Below, piece after piece: positions 57,434 through 64,000 of a stretch of 64,000 nucleotides of DNA (positions are counted from its first letter, which is position 1; each line of letters opens with the position of its first letter). The notes beneath the pieces are model-generated. The model searched no databases, had not been told where the DNA came from, and saw only the letters and a program-made list of their open reading frames with translations. The position numbers and the translations under genes were made by a program. Source of the DNA: Corynebacterium frankenforstense (GTDB lineage Bacteria; Actinomycetota; Actinomycetes; Mycobacteriales; Mycobacteriaceae); assembly GCF_030211955.1 (NCBI RefSeq), contig NZ_JASODI010000012.1:22663-86662 (forward strand), read 5' to 3'.

Positions 57434-59884
57434 ATGAATCCATCCGAAAGTTCGCCCACGTCCGCCACACCCGCCGAACGCTTCGGTGACTGGTTGGCCG
57501 GTCTCGACGACGCCGCGCTCACCCGCCTGCTCGAGCTCCGCCCCGACGCCGCGGTGCCGCCCCCGCCGAACACCCAGGCGCTGGCCACCCGGCTGCGCAT
57601 CACCGGCTCGGTCGCGCGCGCCGTCGCCGAGCGCACCGCCCTCGAGCTCGCCGTCTGCGAGTCGGCGGCTGCCCTGGGCGCCGCGACCGCGCCCGTGGCC
57701 GCCGCGGACGTTCTCGCCCCGCTTCCCGACGCCGCGGTGGCCGCCCGTGCGCTCGAGACGTTGCGCTCCGCCGGGCTGATGTGGGGCCCCGACGACGGCG
57801 TGCGGCTGCTGTCCGAGGTGCCGGCCGCGCTGCCGGACGGGCTGAGCCTGCTCGAGGAGGCCCACTCTCCCGCCGACCCGCAGGCCGTGCACGAGGCGCT
57901 GGAGACACTGCCCGACTCCGCGCGCGCCGTGCTGGACACGCTGGCGCGCACCGGCGGGGTGGGGCTGACCCGCGACGCCGCCCCGGACGCGGACCCGACC
58001 CGCCCGGTGCCCCGGCTGCTGGCCGAGGGCCTTCTCTCCCGCGTCGACGCGCGCACCGTGCGCATGCCGCGGGTGGTGCGCGACGCGCTGCGCGAACGCC
58101 CGCACACCGCGGTACCGCTGACCGACCCGCTGGCCGGGCTGCGCGCCACCGACGCCGCCACCGAAGCCGACACCGACGCCGACATCGACACCGACGCCGC
58201 CACCGAAGCCACAGCCTCCGACGACCGCGCCGACCGCGAGGCCACCGGCCAGGGGCTGGAGGCCGTGCGCCTGATGGACCGCCTCATCGAGGTCCTCGGC
58301 GCCGAACCCGGCGAGCTGATCCGCTCCGGCGGGCTGGCCGTGCGCGAGCTGCGCCGTCTGTGCGCCGCCCTCGACTGCGAGCAGGACGCCCTGATCCGCC
58401 TGGCCGGCACCGGCGTCAGCGCAGGCCTGCTCGCCTGCGCGCGCCCCGACCGCGACGACGCCGCGGACCCCGCCGAGCCCGCCGGCCCGGTCTTCGCGCC
58501 GACGCCGCTGGCCGAGGAGTGGGCCGAGGAGGGCCTGGCCGCCCGCTGGGCCCGCCTGGTCACCGGCTGGCGCGGCGCCACCCTGGCCCCCTGGGCGGTC
58601 ACCGGCTCGGTGCACCTCTTCGAGGAGGCCTCGCACGCGCCGGGCCTGCCCGCCGCGCGCCGCCTCGTGCTCGCCCCGTACGCCGAGGTCGCAGGCAACA
58701 CCGCGCTGAGCCCGCGGACCGCGTGGGCGGCCGCCGTCTTCGACGCCCCGCTGGCCGCCCTGCGCGTGCCCGACGCCGCCCGCGACGAGGTGCTCGCCGG
58801 CGCCCGCTTCTTCGGCCTGCTCGCCCGAACCACCGGGACCGAGCGAGCCGACGAGGCCGACCGCGCCGCCGGCCTCGGCCGCGTGGCGCTGACCGGCGCC
58901 GACGCCGGGGAGCTCACCGAGGCCGCCGCCGGACTGGTCCCCGACACCGTCGAGGCCGTCATCGTGCAGGCCGACATGACCGTGCTGGCCCCGGGCCCGC
59001 TGCCGGCGAAACTGGCCAACCGGCTGACCCGCTTCGCCGACCTCGAGTCGCCGGGGCTCGCCGCCGTCTACCGGCTCAGCGCCGACAGCATCCGCCGCGC
59101 GCTCGACGCCGGCGACTCCGCCCAGGACATCGCCGCCTTCTTCACCGACCACGCCCTCGGCGAGGTGCCCCAGGGCGTGCGCGTGCTCGTCGAGGACGTC
59201 GCCCGCCCCCACGGGCACCTGCGCGGCGGCCCGGCCGGCTGCTACCTGCGCTGCGATGACCCCGACCAGCTCGCCGCGGCCGCCGGCACCGACGCCGCCC
59301 GTTCGGTCGGCCTGCGTCTCATCGCGCCGACGGTCGCGGTCTCGCCGCGCCCGGTCATCGAGGTCATCGGCGCCCTCCAGGCGGCCGGCGTACACGCCGT
59401 GGCCGAGGACGCCGCCGGCCGCTCCGTCGACATCCGCCCCGACCCGGTGCGCGTCACCCCACCGCGCAAGCGCCGCACGCGCCGCCGCTCCCCCGCGCCC
59501 GCAGCCTCCGGCGTGGACCGCGCCGAACGGGCCCGGACCGCCGTCGCCGCCCTGCGTCGCGCGGAGGTCACCGCCCCTGGTTCGCTTGACGACGCCGCGC
59601 GCACCGGCGCCGCAGGCGCCGCCGGCGCCCACGGGGCGGGTGGCGCCGAGGGCGAGGGGCGCGACGTCGGCAATCGAGTCGACCCGGTCACCGCGCTGAA
59701 GACGGCCGCACGCGCCGGGCGCACCGTCACCGTCGGGCTGGTGGACAAGCACGGGCGGGCCAACCCGCGCCGGCTGCGCCCGCTGCGCGTGGCGGGCGGG
59801 CAGGTCTACGCCGTCGAGCCGGCGGCCGGCGACGCGGTGCTGCGCTTCGCCCTGCACCGGGTCACCGGCGTCGATGACGCCTAG
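57434..59884 (+). CDS. Helicase-associated (XPB/Ssl2 N-terminal-like) protein with WYL-like C-terminus
   Basis: An 816-residue actinobacterial protein usually annotated helicase-associated. The N-terminal 200 residues are helical, with WLAGLDDAALTRLLELRPD and repeat-like winged-helix segments. The central region (about 270-660) includes WARLVTGWRGATLAPWAV and VEAVIVQADMTVLAPGPLPAKL, followed by FADLESPGLAAVYRLS and the DIAAFFTDHAL segment, which resemble the XPB/Ssl2 N-terminal helicase-associated fold. The last 60 residues, ending VLRFALHRVTGVDD, look like a WYL domain. It immediately precedes the XPB gene. Start at 57434 is favoured; 57422 is possible. Confidence 0.85.
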   Translation: MNPSESSPTSATPAERFGDWLAGLDDAALTRLLELRPDAAVPPPPNTQALATRLRITGSVARAVAERTALELAVCESAAALGAATAPVAAADVLAPLPDAAVAARALETLRSAGLMWGPDDGVRLLSEVPAALPDGLSLLEEAHSPADPQAVHEALETLPDSARAVLDTLARTGGVGLTRDAAPDADPTRPVPRLLAEGLLSRVDARTVRMPRVVRDALRERPHTAVPLTDPLAGLRATDAATEADTDADIDTDAATEATASDDRADREATGQGLEAVRLMDRLIEVLGAEPGELIRSGGLAVRELRRLCAALDCEQDALIRLAGTGVSAGLLACARPDRDDAADPAEPAGPVFAPTPLAEEWAEEGLAARWARLVTGWRGATLAPWAVTGSVHLFEEASHAPGLPAARRLVLAPYAEVAGNTALSPRTAWAAAVFDAPLAALRVPDAARDEVLAGARFFGLLARTTGTERADEADRAAGLGRVALTGADAGELTEAAAGLVPDTVEAVIVQADMTVLAPGPLPAKLANRLTRFADLESPGLAAVYRLSADSIRRALDAGDSAQDIAAFFTDHALGEVPQGVRVLVEDVARPHGHLRGGPAGCYLRCDDPDQLAAAAGTDAARSVGLRLIAPTVAVSPRPVIEVIGALQAAGVHAVAEDAAGRSVDIRPDPVRVTPPRKRRTRRRSPAPAASGVDRAERARTAVAALRRAEVTAPGSLDDAARTGAAGAAGAHGAGGAEGEGRDVGNRVDPVTALKTAARAGRTVTVGLVDKHGRANPRRLRPLRVAGGQVYAVEPAAGDAVLRFALHRVTGVDDA
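59582..59677. repeat. 96-bp in-frame segment bounded by 19-bp inverted repeats
   Basis: Left end TCGCTTGACGACGCCGCGC (59582-59600) and right end GCGCGACGTCGGCAATCGA (59659-59677) match as inverted repeats at 16 of 19 positions. The segment encodes an Ala/Gly-rich stretch between the central domain and the WYL-like end of the host protein, in frame (96 bp is 32 codons). No clear target-site duplication. Confidence 0.5.
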
Positions 59885-59939
59885 AGCGGGCTGCTAGCCT
59901 GCCCGTACAGACCAAGAGGACAAGGAGCGTGGTGCCACG

Positions 59940-61736
59940 GTGGGGCTCGGCGACGGACCGTTGATCGTGCAGTCGGACAAGACCGTCCTGCTGGAGACGG
60001 CGCACCCGGCCGCGGACGAGGCGCGCGCGGCGCTGTCGCCCTTCGCGGAGCTGGAGCGCGCGCCCGAGCACGTGCACACCTACCGCATCACCCCGCTGGC
60101 GCTGTGGAACGCGCGCGCCGCCGGGCACGACGCCGAGCAGGCCGTCGACGTCCTCGAGCGCTACTCCCGCTTCCCGGTGCCGCAGGCGCTGCTCATCGAC
60201 GTCGCCGAGACGATGGCTCGCTACGGGCGGGTGCGCCTGCAGAAGAACCCCGCGCACGGGCTGACGCTGGACACCGAGGAGCCGGCGGTGCTCGAGGAGA
60301 TAGTGCGGCACAAGAAGATCCGCCCGATGCTCGGCGAGCGGCTCGACCCGGGCACGGTGGTGGTGCACCCCTCGGAGCGCGGGCGGCTCAAGCAGGAGCT
60401 GACGAAGATCGGCTGGCCGGCCGAGGACCTGGCAGGCTACGTCGACGGCGAGGCACACCCGATCGAGCTGACGGCCGTGGGACTCGAGGGCGCGGACGCG
60501 GGCGCCGGCGGGGGCGGCGCCGACGCCGGCGACGGTGCGACGGCCGCGGACGGCTGGCGCCTGCGCGACTACCAGCGCTGGGCCACCGACTCCTTCTTCG
60601 AGGGCGGCTCCGGCGTCGTCGTGCTGCCGTGCGGGGCGGGCAAGACCATCGTCGGCGCCGCCGCCATGGCCCGGGCCAAGGCCACCACGCTGATCCTGGT
60701 GACCAACACCGTCTCCGCACGCCAGTGGCGCGCCGAGCTGCTGCGCCGCACCACGCTGACCGACAACGAGATCGGCGAGTACTCCGGGGAGAAGAAGGAG
60801 ATCCGCCCGGTGACCATCGCCACCTACCAGGTGGTCACCCGCAAGACGAAGGGCGAGTACCGGGCCCTCGAGCTCTTCGACTCCCGAGACTGGGGCCTGA
60901 TCATCTACGACGAGGTGCACCTCCTGCCCGCCCCCGTCTTCCGGCTGACCAGCGACCTGCAGTCGCGGCGCCGCCTGGGGCTGACGGCCACCCTGGTGCG
61001 CGAGGACCGCCGGGAGAGCGACGTGTTCTCCCTGATCGGCCCGAAGCGCTACGACGCCCCCTGGAAGGAGCTCGAGGCGGCCGGCTACATCGCCACCGCC
61101 GAGTGCACCGAGGTGCGCGTCACCCTCGACGAGGCCGGCCGCATGGCCTACGCCACCGCAGAGTCGCGCGAGCGCTACCGGCTGGCCGCCTGCGCGCCGG
61201 CGAAGGTGCGCGTCGTCGAGAAGATCCTCGCCCGGCACGCCGGTAGGCCCACGCTGATCATCGGCGCCTACCTCGACCAGCTCGAGGAGATCGCGGGGCG
61301 CCTGGGCCTGCCCCTGGTCGACGGCAAGACGAGCAACAGGCGCCGCGAGCAGGCTTTCGCGGACTTCCGGGCCGGGAAGATCTCCACCCTGGTCGTCTCC
61401 AAGGTGGCCAACTTCTCTGTCGACCTGCCCGAGGCCGCCGTGGCCGTGCAGGTCTCGGGCACCTTCGGCTCGCGCCAGGAGGAGGCCCAGCGCCTCGGCC
61501 GGCTGCTGCGCCCCAAGGCCGGCGGTGGTGAGGCCCACTTCTACACCGTGGTCACCCGCGATACCCTGGACTCCGAGTACGCCGCGCACCGCCAGCGCTT
61601 CCTCGCCGAGCAGGGCTACGCCTACCGCATCATCGACGCCGCGGACCTCACCGCGGCCGGCGGGGAGATTTCCGGCATCCCGGAGGGCGCCGACGGCGCG
61701 CAGCGCGGCGCGGGCACGCACGACGAGGAGAGGTAA
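59940..61736 (+). CDS. XPB-type DNA repair helicase
   Basis: A 598-residue superfamily 2 helicase like archaeal and mycobacterial XPB. The N-terminal 170 residues (DGPLIVQSDKTVLLETAHP...YRITPLALWNARAAGHDAE) are the XPB damage-recognition-like region. Then an Ala/Gly linker, Walker A LPCGAGKTIVGAAA (about 230), IIYDEVHLLPA (DEVH), GLTATLVREDRRE and QRLGRLLRPKAGGG follow. GTG start at 59940 with AAGGAG 13 bp upstream. It follows the helicase-associated gene and precedes DUF3239 by 6 bp. Confidence 0.94.
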   Translation: MGLGDGPLIVQSDKTVLLETAHPAADEARAALSPFAELERAPEHVHTYRITPLALWNARAAGHDAEQAVDVLERYSRFPVPQALLIDVAETMARYGRVRLQKNPAHGLTLDTEEPAVLEEIVRHKKIRPMLGERLDPGTVVVHPSERGRLKQELTKIGWPAEDLAGYVDGEAHPIELTAVGLEGADAGAGGGGADAGDGATAADGWRLRDYQRWATDSFFEGGSGVVVLPCGAGKTIVGAAAMARAKATTLILVTNTVSARQWRAELLRRTTLTDNEIGEYSGEKKEIRPVTIATYQVVTRKTKGEYRALELFDSRDWGLIIYDEVHLLPAPVFRLTSDLQSRRRLGLTATLVREDRRESDVFSLIGPKRYDAPWKELEAAGYIATAECTEVRVTLDEAGRMAYATAESRERYRLAACAPAKVRVVEKILARHAGRPTLIIGAYLDQLEEIAGRLGLPLVDGKTSNRRREQAFADFRAGKISTLVVSKVANFSVDLPEAAVAVQVSGTFGSRQEEAQRLGRLLRPKAGGGEAHFYTVVTRDTLDSEYAAHRQRFLAEQGYAYRIIDAADLTAAGGEISGIPEGADGAQRGAGTHDEER

Positions 61737-61742
61737 AGCCAG

Positions 61743-62390
61743 ATGCAGAACTTCCGGTTCGACGTCGACGAGGCGTGGGCCAAGGCCCACAATGAGATGC
61801 TGCGCGACACCCGCCGGCTGCGCTCCAGCGCGATCGTGATGGGCGTCATCGCGCTGATCGTCGGCGTGCTGTGCTTCCTGGTTCTCGACCCGTCCGGGCC
61901 GTGGCGCGTGATCGTGCCCGTGCTGTGCGCCACCGTGACCGTCGTGGCCGTGGCCGTGGGCGTGGCCGCCCCGCGCGCGGTCGGCAGCGCCCAGCAGCTC
62001 TACGACAACTACCCGCTGGTCCCGGCCGTCATCGCCGAGGTCAAACCGCGCACCGTGGACCTGCTGGCCCTGGTCAACGTCAACGTCGACCAGACCCGGC
62101 CGCCGCGCTGGGCGCTCGCGCTGCGCCCGGTCAGCGCCATCGACGGACACCACCGCAAGCGCGGCACGCAGGTGCCCTCGGTGGCCGTCAGCGGCCGGCG
62201 CAGCGCGCGCTCCCAGGACACCTGGGACGAGATCACGCCGATGCCTGTCGCCTGGGGCACCCCGGACACCGACGTCATCGAGGCCGCGCGCAAGGCCATC
62301 CCGCACGAGCTGTGGGAGAAGCTGGAGAAGAACCGCAAGCTCCTCGAGGACGTCAAGAAGACGAAGCTGAACCTCCTCGTCCTGGACTAG
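61743..62390 (+). CDS. DUF3239 membrane protein
   Basis: A 215-residue protein typical of corynebacteria. Two adjacent membrane segments (IVMGVIALIVGVLCFLVLD and VIVPVLCATVTVVAVAVGVA) follow a short N-terminus; the C-terminal soluble domain shows NYPLVPAVIAEVKPRTVDLL, VNVNVDQTRPPRWALALRPV and IPHELWEKLEKNRKLLEDVK. Six bp after XPB, so probably cotranscribed. Function unknown. Confidence 0.88.
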   Translation: MQNFRFDVDEAWAKAHNEMLRDTRRLRSSAIVMGVIALIVGVLCFLVLDPSGPWRVIVPVLCATVTVVAVAVGVAAPRAVGSAQQLYDNYPLVPAVIAEVKPRTVDLLALVNVNVDQTRPPRWALALRPVSAIDGHHRKRGTQVPSVAVSGRRSARSQDTWDEITPMPVAWGTPDTDVIEAARKAIPHELWEKLEKNRKLLEDVKKTKLNLLVLD

Positions 62391-62506
62391 AGCGCGGCGG
62401 GGGTCTCGGGGGTTTCGGGCCCAGGCCGGGGTGGGCCCGGCGGGAGCGCAGTGCGACGCGGATAACATGCCCGGCAAACGTCCGCCGAGCCTGTGAGGAG
62501 GCTTCC

Positions 62507-63664
62507 GTGACCGTCGAGCGCCTGCGTCCCTTCGCAGAGACCGTCTTCGCCACCATGACCGCCAAGGCGGTCGAGTATGAGGCGGTGAACCTCGGGCAGG
62601 GCTTCCCGGACACCGGCGGGCCGGCCGCGATGCTCGAGCGCGCCCAGCGCGAGATAGCCGAGGGCAACAACCAGTACGCCCCCGGCCGGGGTGTCGCCTC
62701 CCTGCGCCGCGCGATCGCCGCCCAGCGTGACCGCGACTACGGCCAGAGATTCGACCCGGACACCGAGGTGCTCGTCACCGTCGGAGCCACCGAGGCCATC
62801 GCCGCGAGCGTGCTGGGCCTGGTGGAGCCGGGCAGCGAGGTCGTCGTGCTCGACCCCTCCTACGACGCCTACGGCGCGGCCGTCGCGCTGGCCGGGGCGA
62901 CCCGGGTCTCGGTGCCGCTGGTCGCCGAGGGAGCGTCCTGGCGCGTCGACGAGGAGGCGCTCGAGGCCGCGGTCACCGAGCGCACGGCGATGGTCATCGT
63001 CAACTCCCCGCACAACCCCACCGGCGCGCAGCTGGATCTTGCGGGTGTGGCACGGGTGTGCGTGCGCCACGATCTGCTGGCGCTCTCCGACGAGGTCTAC
63101 GAGCACCTGCTTTACGACGCTCGCGCGCACCGCCCCCTGGCGTTGGAGGACGGGATGCGCGAGCGGACGGTGACCGTCTCCTCGGCGGCGAAGACGTTCA
63201 GCGCCACCGGGTGGAAGACCGGTTGGGCGATGGCCCCTGCCCCGCTGCTCGACGGCGTGCACAAGGCCAAGCAGTTCCTGACCTTCGTCGGCGCCACCCC
63301 GTTCCAGCCGGCCGTGGCCTACGCCCTCGACAACGAGGATGCGTGGGTGCGCAAGCAGGTGGAGTCGCTGGGCCGGCGCCGTACGTTGCTCGCCGAGGGG
63401 CTTCAGGAGGCCGGCTTCCGCGTCCACGACAGCCACGGCACCTACTTCCTCACCGCCGAGCTGCCGGACGCATATGAGGACGACGGCGTGGAGTTCTGTC
63501 TGGCCCTACCGGAGAAGGCCGGCGTGGCCGCCATCCCCGTCCAGGTCTTCTGCGCGGACCAGGAACCGTGGCAACGCCTGGTGCGCTTCGCCTTCTGCCG
63601 TAAGGAGAAGACGCTGCGCGAGGCCGTGAAGCGGCTGAAGGCCGTGGACCTCGCGGAGATGTGA
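62507..63664 (+). CDS. PLP-dependent class I/II aminotransferase
   Basis: A 385-residue aminotransferase. NLGQGFPDTGGPAAMLE, YAPGRGVASLRRAIA, VTVGATEAIAASVLGLV, VIVNSPHNPTGAQLD, LSDEVYEHLLYD and PLP lysine SSAAKTFSATGWKTGW match the YbdL / kynurenine-oxoglutarate / DapC-like group. Methionine, kynurenine or N-succinyl-LL-DAP may be substrates; the sequence does not decide. GTG start at 62507 with GAGGAGG just upstream. Confidence 0.92.
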   Translation: MTVERLRPFAETVFATMTAKAVEYEAVNLGQGFPDTGGPAAMLERAQREIAEGNNQYAPGRGVASLRRAIAAQRDRDYGQRFDPDTEVLVTVGATEAIAASVLGLVEPGSEVVVLDPSYDAYGAAVALAGATRVSVPLVAEGASWRVDEEALEAAVTERTAMVIVNSPHNPTGAQLDLAGVARVCVRHDLLALSDEVYEHLLYDARAHRPLALEDGMRERTVTVSSAAKTFSATGWKTGWAMAPAPLLDGVHKAKQFLTFVGATPFQPAVAYALDNEDAWVRKQVESLGRRRTLLAEGLQEAGFRVHDSHGTYFLTAELPDAYEDDGVEFCLALPEKAGVAAIPVQVFCADQEPWQRLVRFAFCRKEKTLREAVKRLKAVDLAEM

Positions 63665-63693
63665 TTCGCCTTTGTGAGTCGCGCTGAGCGCAC

Positions 63694-63729
63694 GGGAGGG
63701 GACGCGGATTGCGCGGCTCCTCCCCTTTT
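63694..63729 (+). terminator. Terminator of the aminotransferase gene
   Basis: GGGAGG (63694-63699) pairs with CCTCCC (63719-63724) around an inner CGC/GCG stem, followed by CTTTTC. Confidence 0.65.
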
Positions 63730-63804
63730 CCATCTGCCATTTAGCGCCGGCGGAAAAGCCGCCTGAATAGCCTGAATGGTCTGAAGTAAAAGGGGTGCAG
63801 ACGC

Positions 63805-63849
63805 AAAAAGGAGCGCCCCTCATCGAATTGCTTCGATGACGGACGCTCC
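63805..63849 (-). terminator. rRNA operon terminator
   Basis: On the minus strand after the 5S gene, GGAGCG and CGCTCC arms (63844-63849 with 63810-63815) enclose an inner TCATCGAA/TTCGATGA stem, and TTTTT follows (63809 to 63805). Confidence 0.92.
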
Positions 63850-63870
63850 CTATTTCATTTTTGAGTTGTG

Positions 63871-63990
63871 GTGTCGGCGGTGACTTACTCTCCCACACCC
63901 TCCCGAGTGCAGTACCATCAGCATAGGCGGGCTTAGCTTCCGGGTTCGGAATGGGACCGGGCGTTTCCCCACCACTATAACCACCGACAC
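63871..63990 (-). rRNA. rrf: 5S ribosomal RNA
   Basis: About 120 nt on the minus strand. The ends GTGTCGGTGG and CCGCCGACAC pair. The internal sequence includes the universal CCGAACCCGGAAGCTAAG region and the GATGGTACTGCACTCGGGAG loop. The 23S gene should lie beyond the right edge of the window. The operon is leftward and converges with the aminotransferase gene. Confidence 0.97.
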
Positions 63991-64000
63991 GACCAAAACC

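Overview
The window comes from a high-GC actinobacterium, almost certainly a Corynebacterium. The evidence is the strong GC bias of third codon positions, near-complete sequence matches to corynebacterial proteins I recognise (AmtR, Rpf1, MctC, SepH, citrate synthase), and corynebacterial families of unknown function (DUF3239, DUF2771, DUF3027, DUF485). Gene order resembles, read backwards, the C. glutamicum stretch from about cg0931 to cg0998. That comparison is from memory and was not computed. I cannot name the species.

Layout, left to right. 0-3.5 kb: an HtrA-type protease, then two divergent clusters of ribosomal protein genes (rpmF and rpmE2 leftward; rpmB, rpmG, rpsN and rpsR rightward), all lacking Cys4 zinc motifs. 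3.5-13.3 kb: an unknown gene, the nitrogen regulator amtR, purHN, a DUF6350 membrane protein, a secreted M23 peptidase, a UvrD/PcrA helicase and chorismate mutase. 13.4-25.2 kb: an aldehyde dehydrogenase, pgi, a GCS2-family ligase, yccF, a Nei/Fpg glycosylase and a giant Lhr helicase. 25.2-30 kb: cysQ, thyA-dfrA, tRNA-Arg(CCU), a Tat-exported DUF1906 glycosidase-like protein and a membrane-anchored SxxK serine-hydrolase-like protein. 30-38.7 kb: the mctBC-like monocarboxylate importer, then a leftward sugar ABC importer cluster that also carries DUF624 and a kinase-like DUF4032 protein.

39-44.8 kb: FKBP isomerase, citrate synthase, serC, sepH and a DUF6928-like gene. 44.8-50.9 kb is the most accessory-looking part: G-rich repeats, a structured intergenic element (E1), an AbiEi/Vsr-like gene with 15-bp repeats and a C10A7 tract upstream, an rRNA methyltransferase, and an XRE regulator/membrane protein/ABC-2 exporter cluster. 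51-57.4 kb: an NCS2 purine permease, DUF3027, a glutaminyl cyclase-like lipoprotein, a second structured element (E2) beside G-rich and tandem repeats, DUF2771, a cold-shock protein and rpf1. 57.4-64 kb: a WYL/XPB-associated protein, XPB helicase, DUF3239, an aminotransferase, and at the right edge the end of an rRNA operon (5S rRNA and its terminator, leftward).

Functionally the window is mostly core metabolism, DNA repair helicases and cell-wall remodelling. Two peptidoglycan hydrolase genes (M23 peptidase and rpf1) carry spaced GTCAC/GTTAC direct repeats resembling MtrA boxes, suggesting shared control. No prophage, insertion sequence or CRISPR array was seen. The less ordinary signals are E1/E2 (different flanking palindromes around a shared CTGACCTGC core) and a dispersed 17-mer that forms inverted pairs inside two coding regions.
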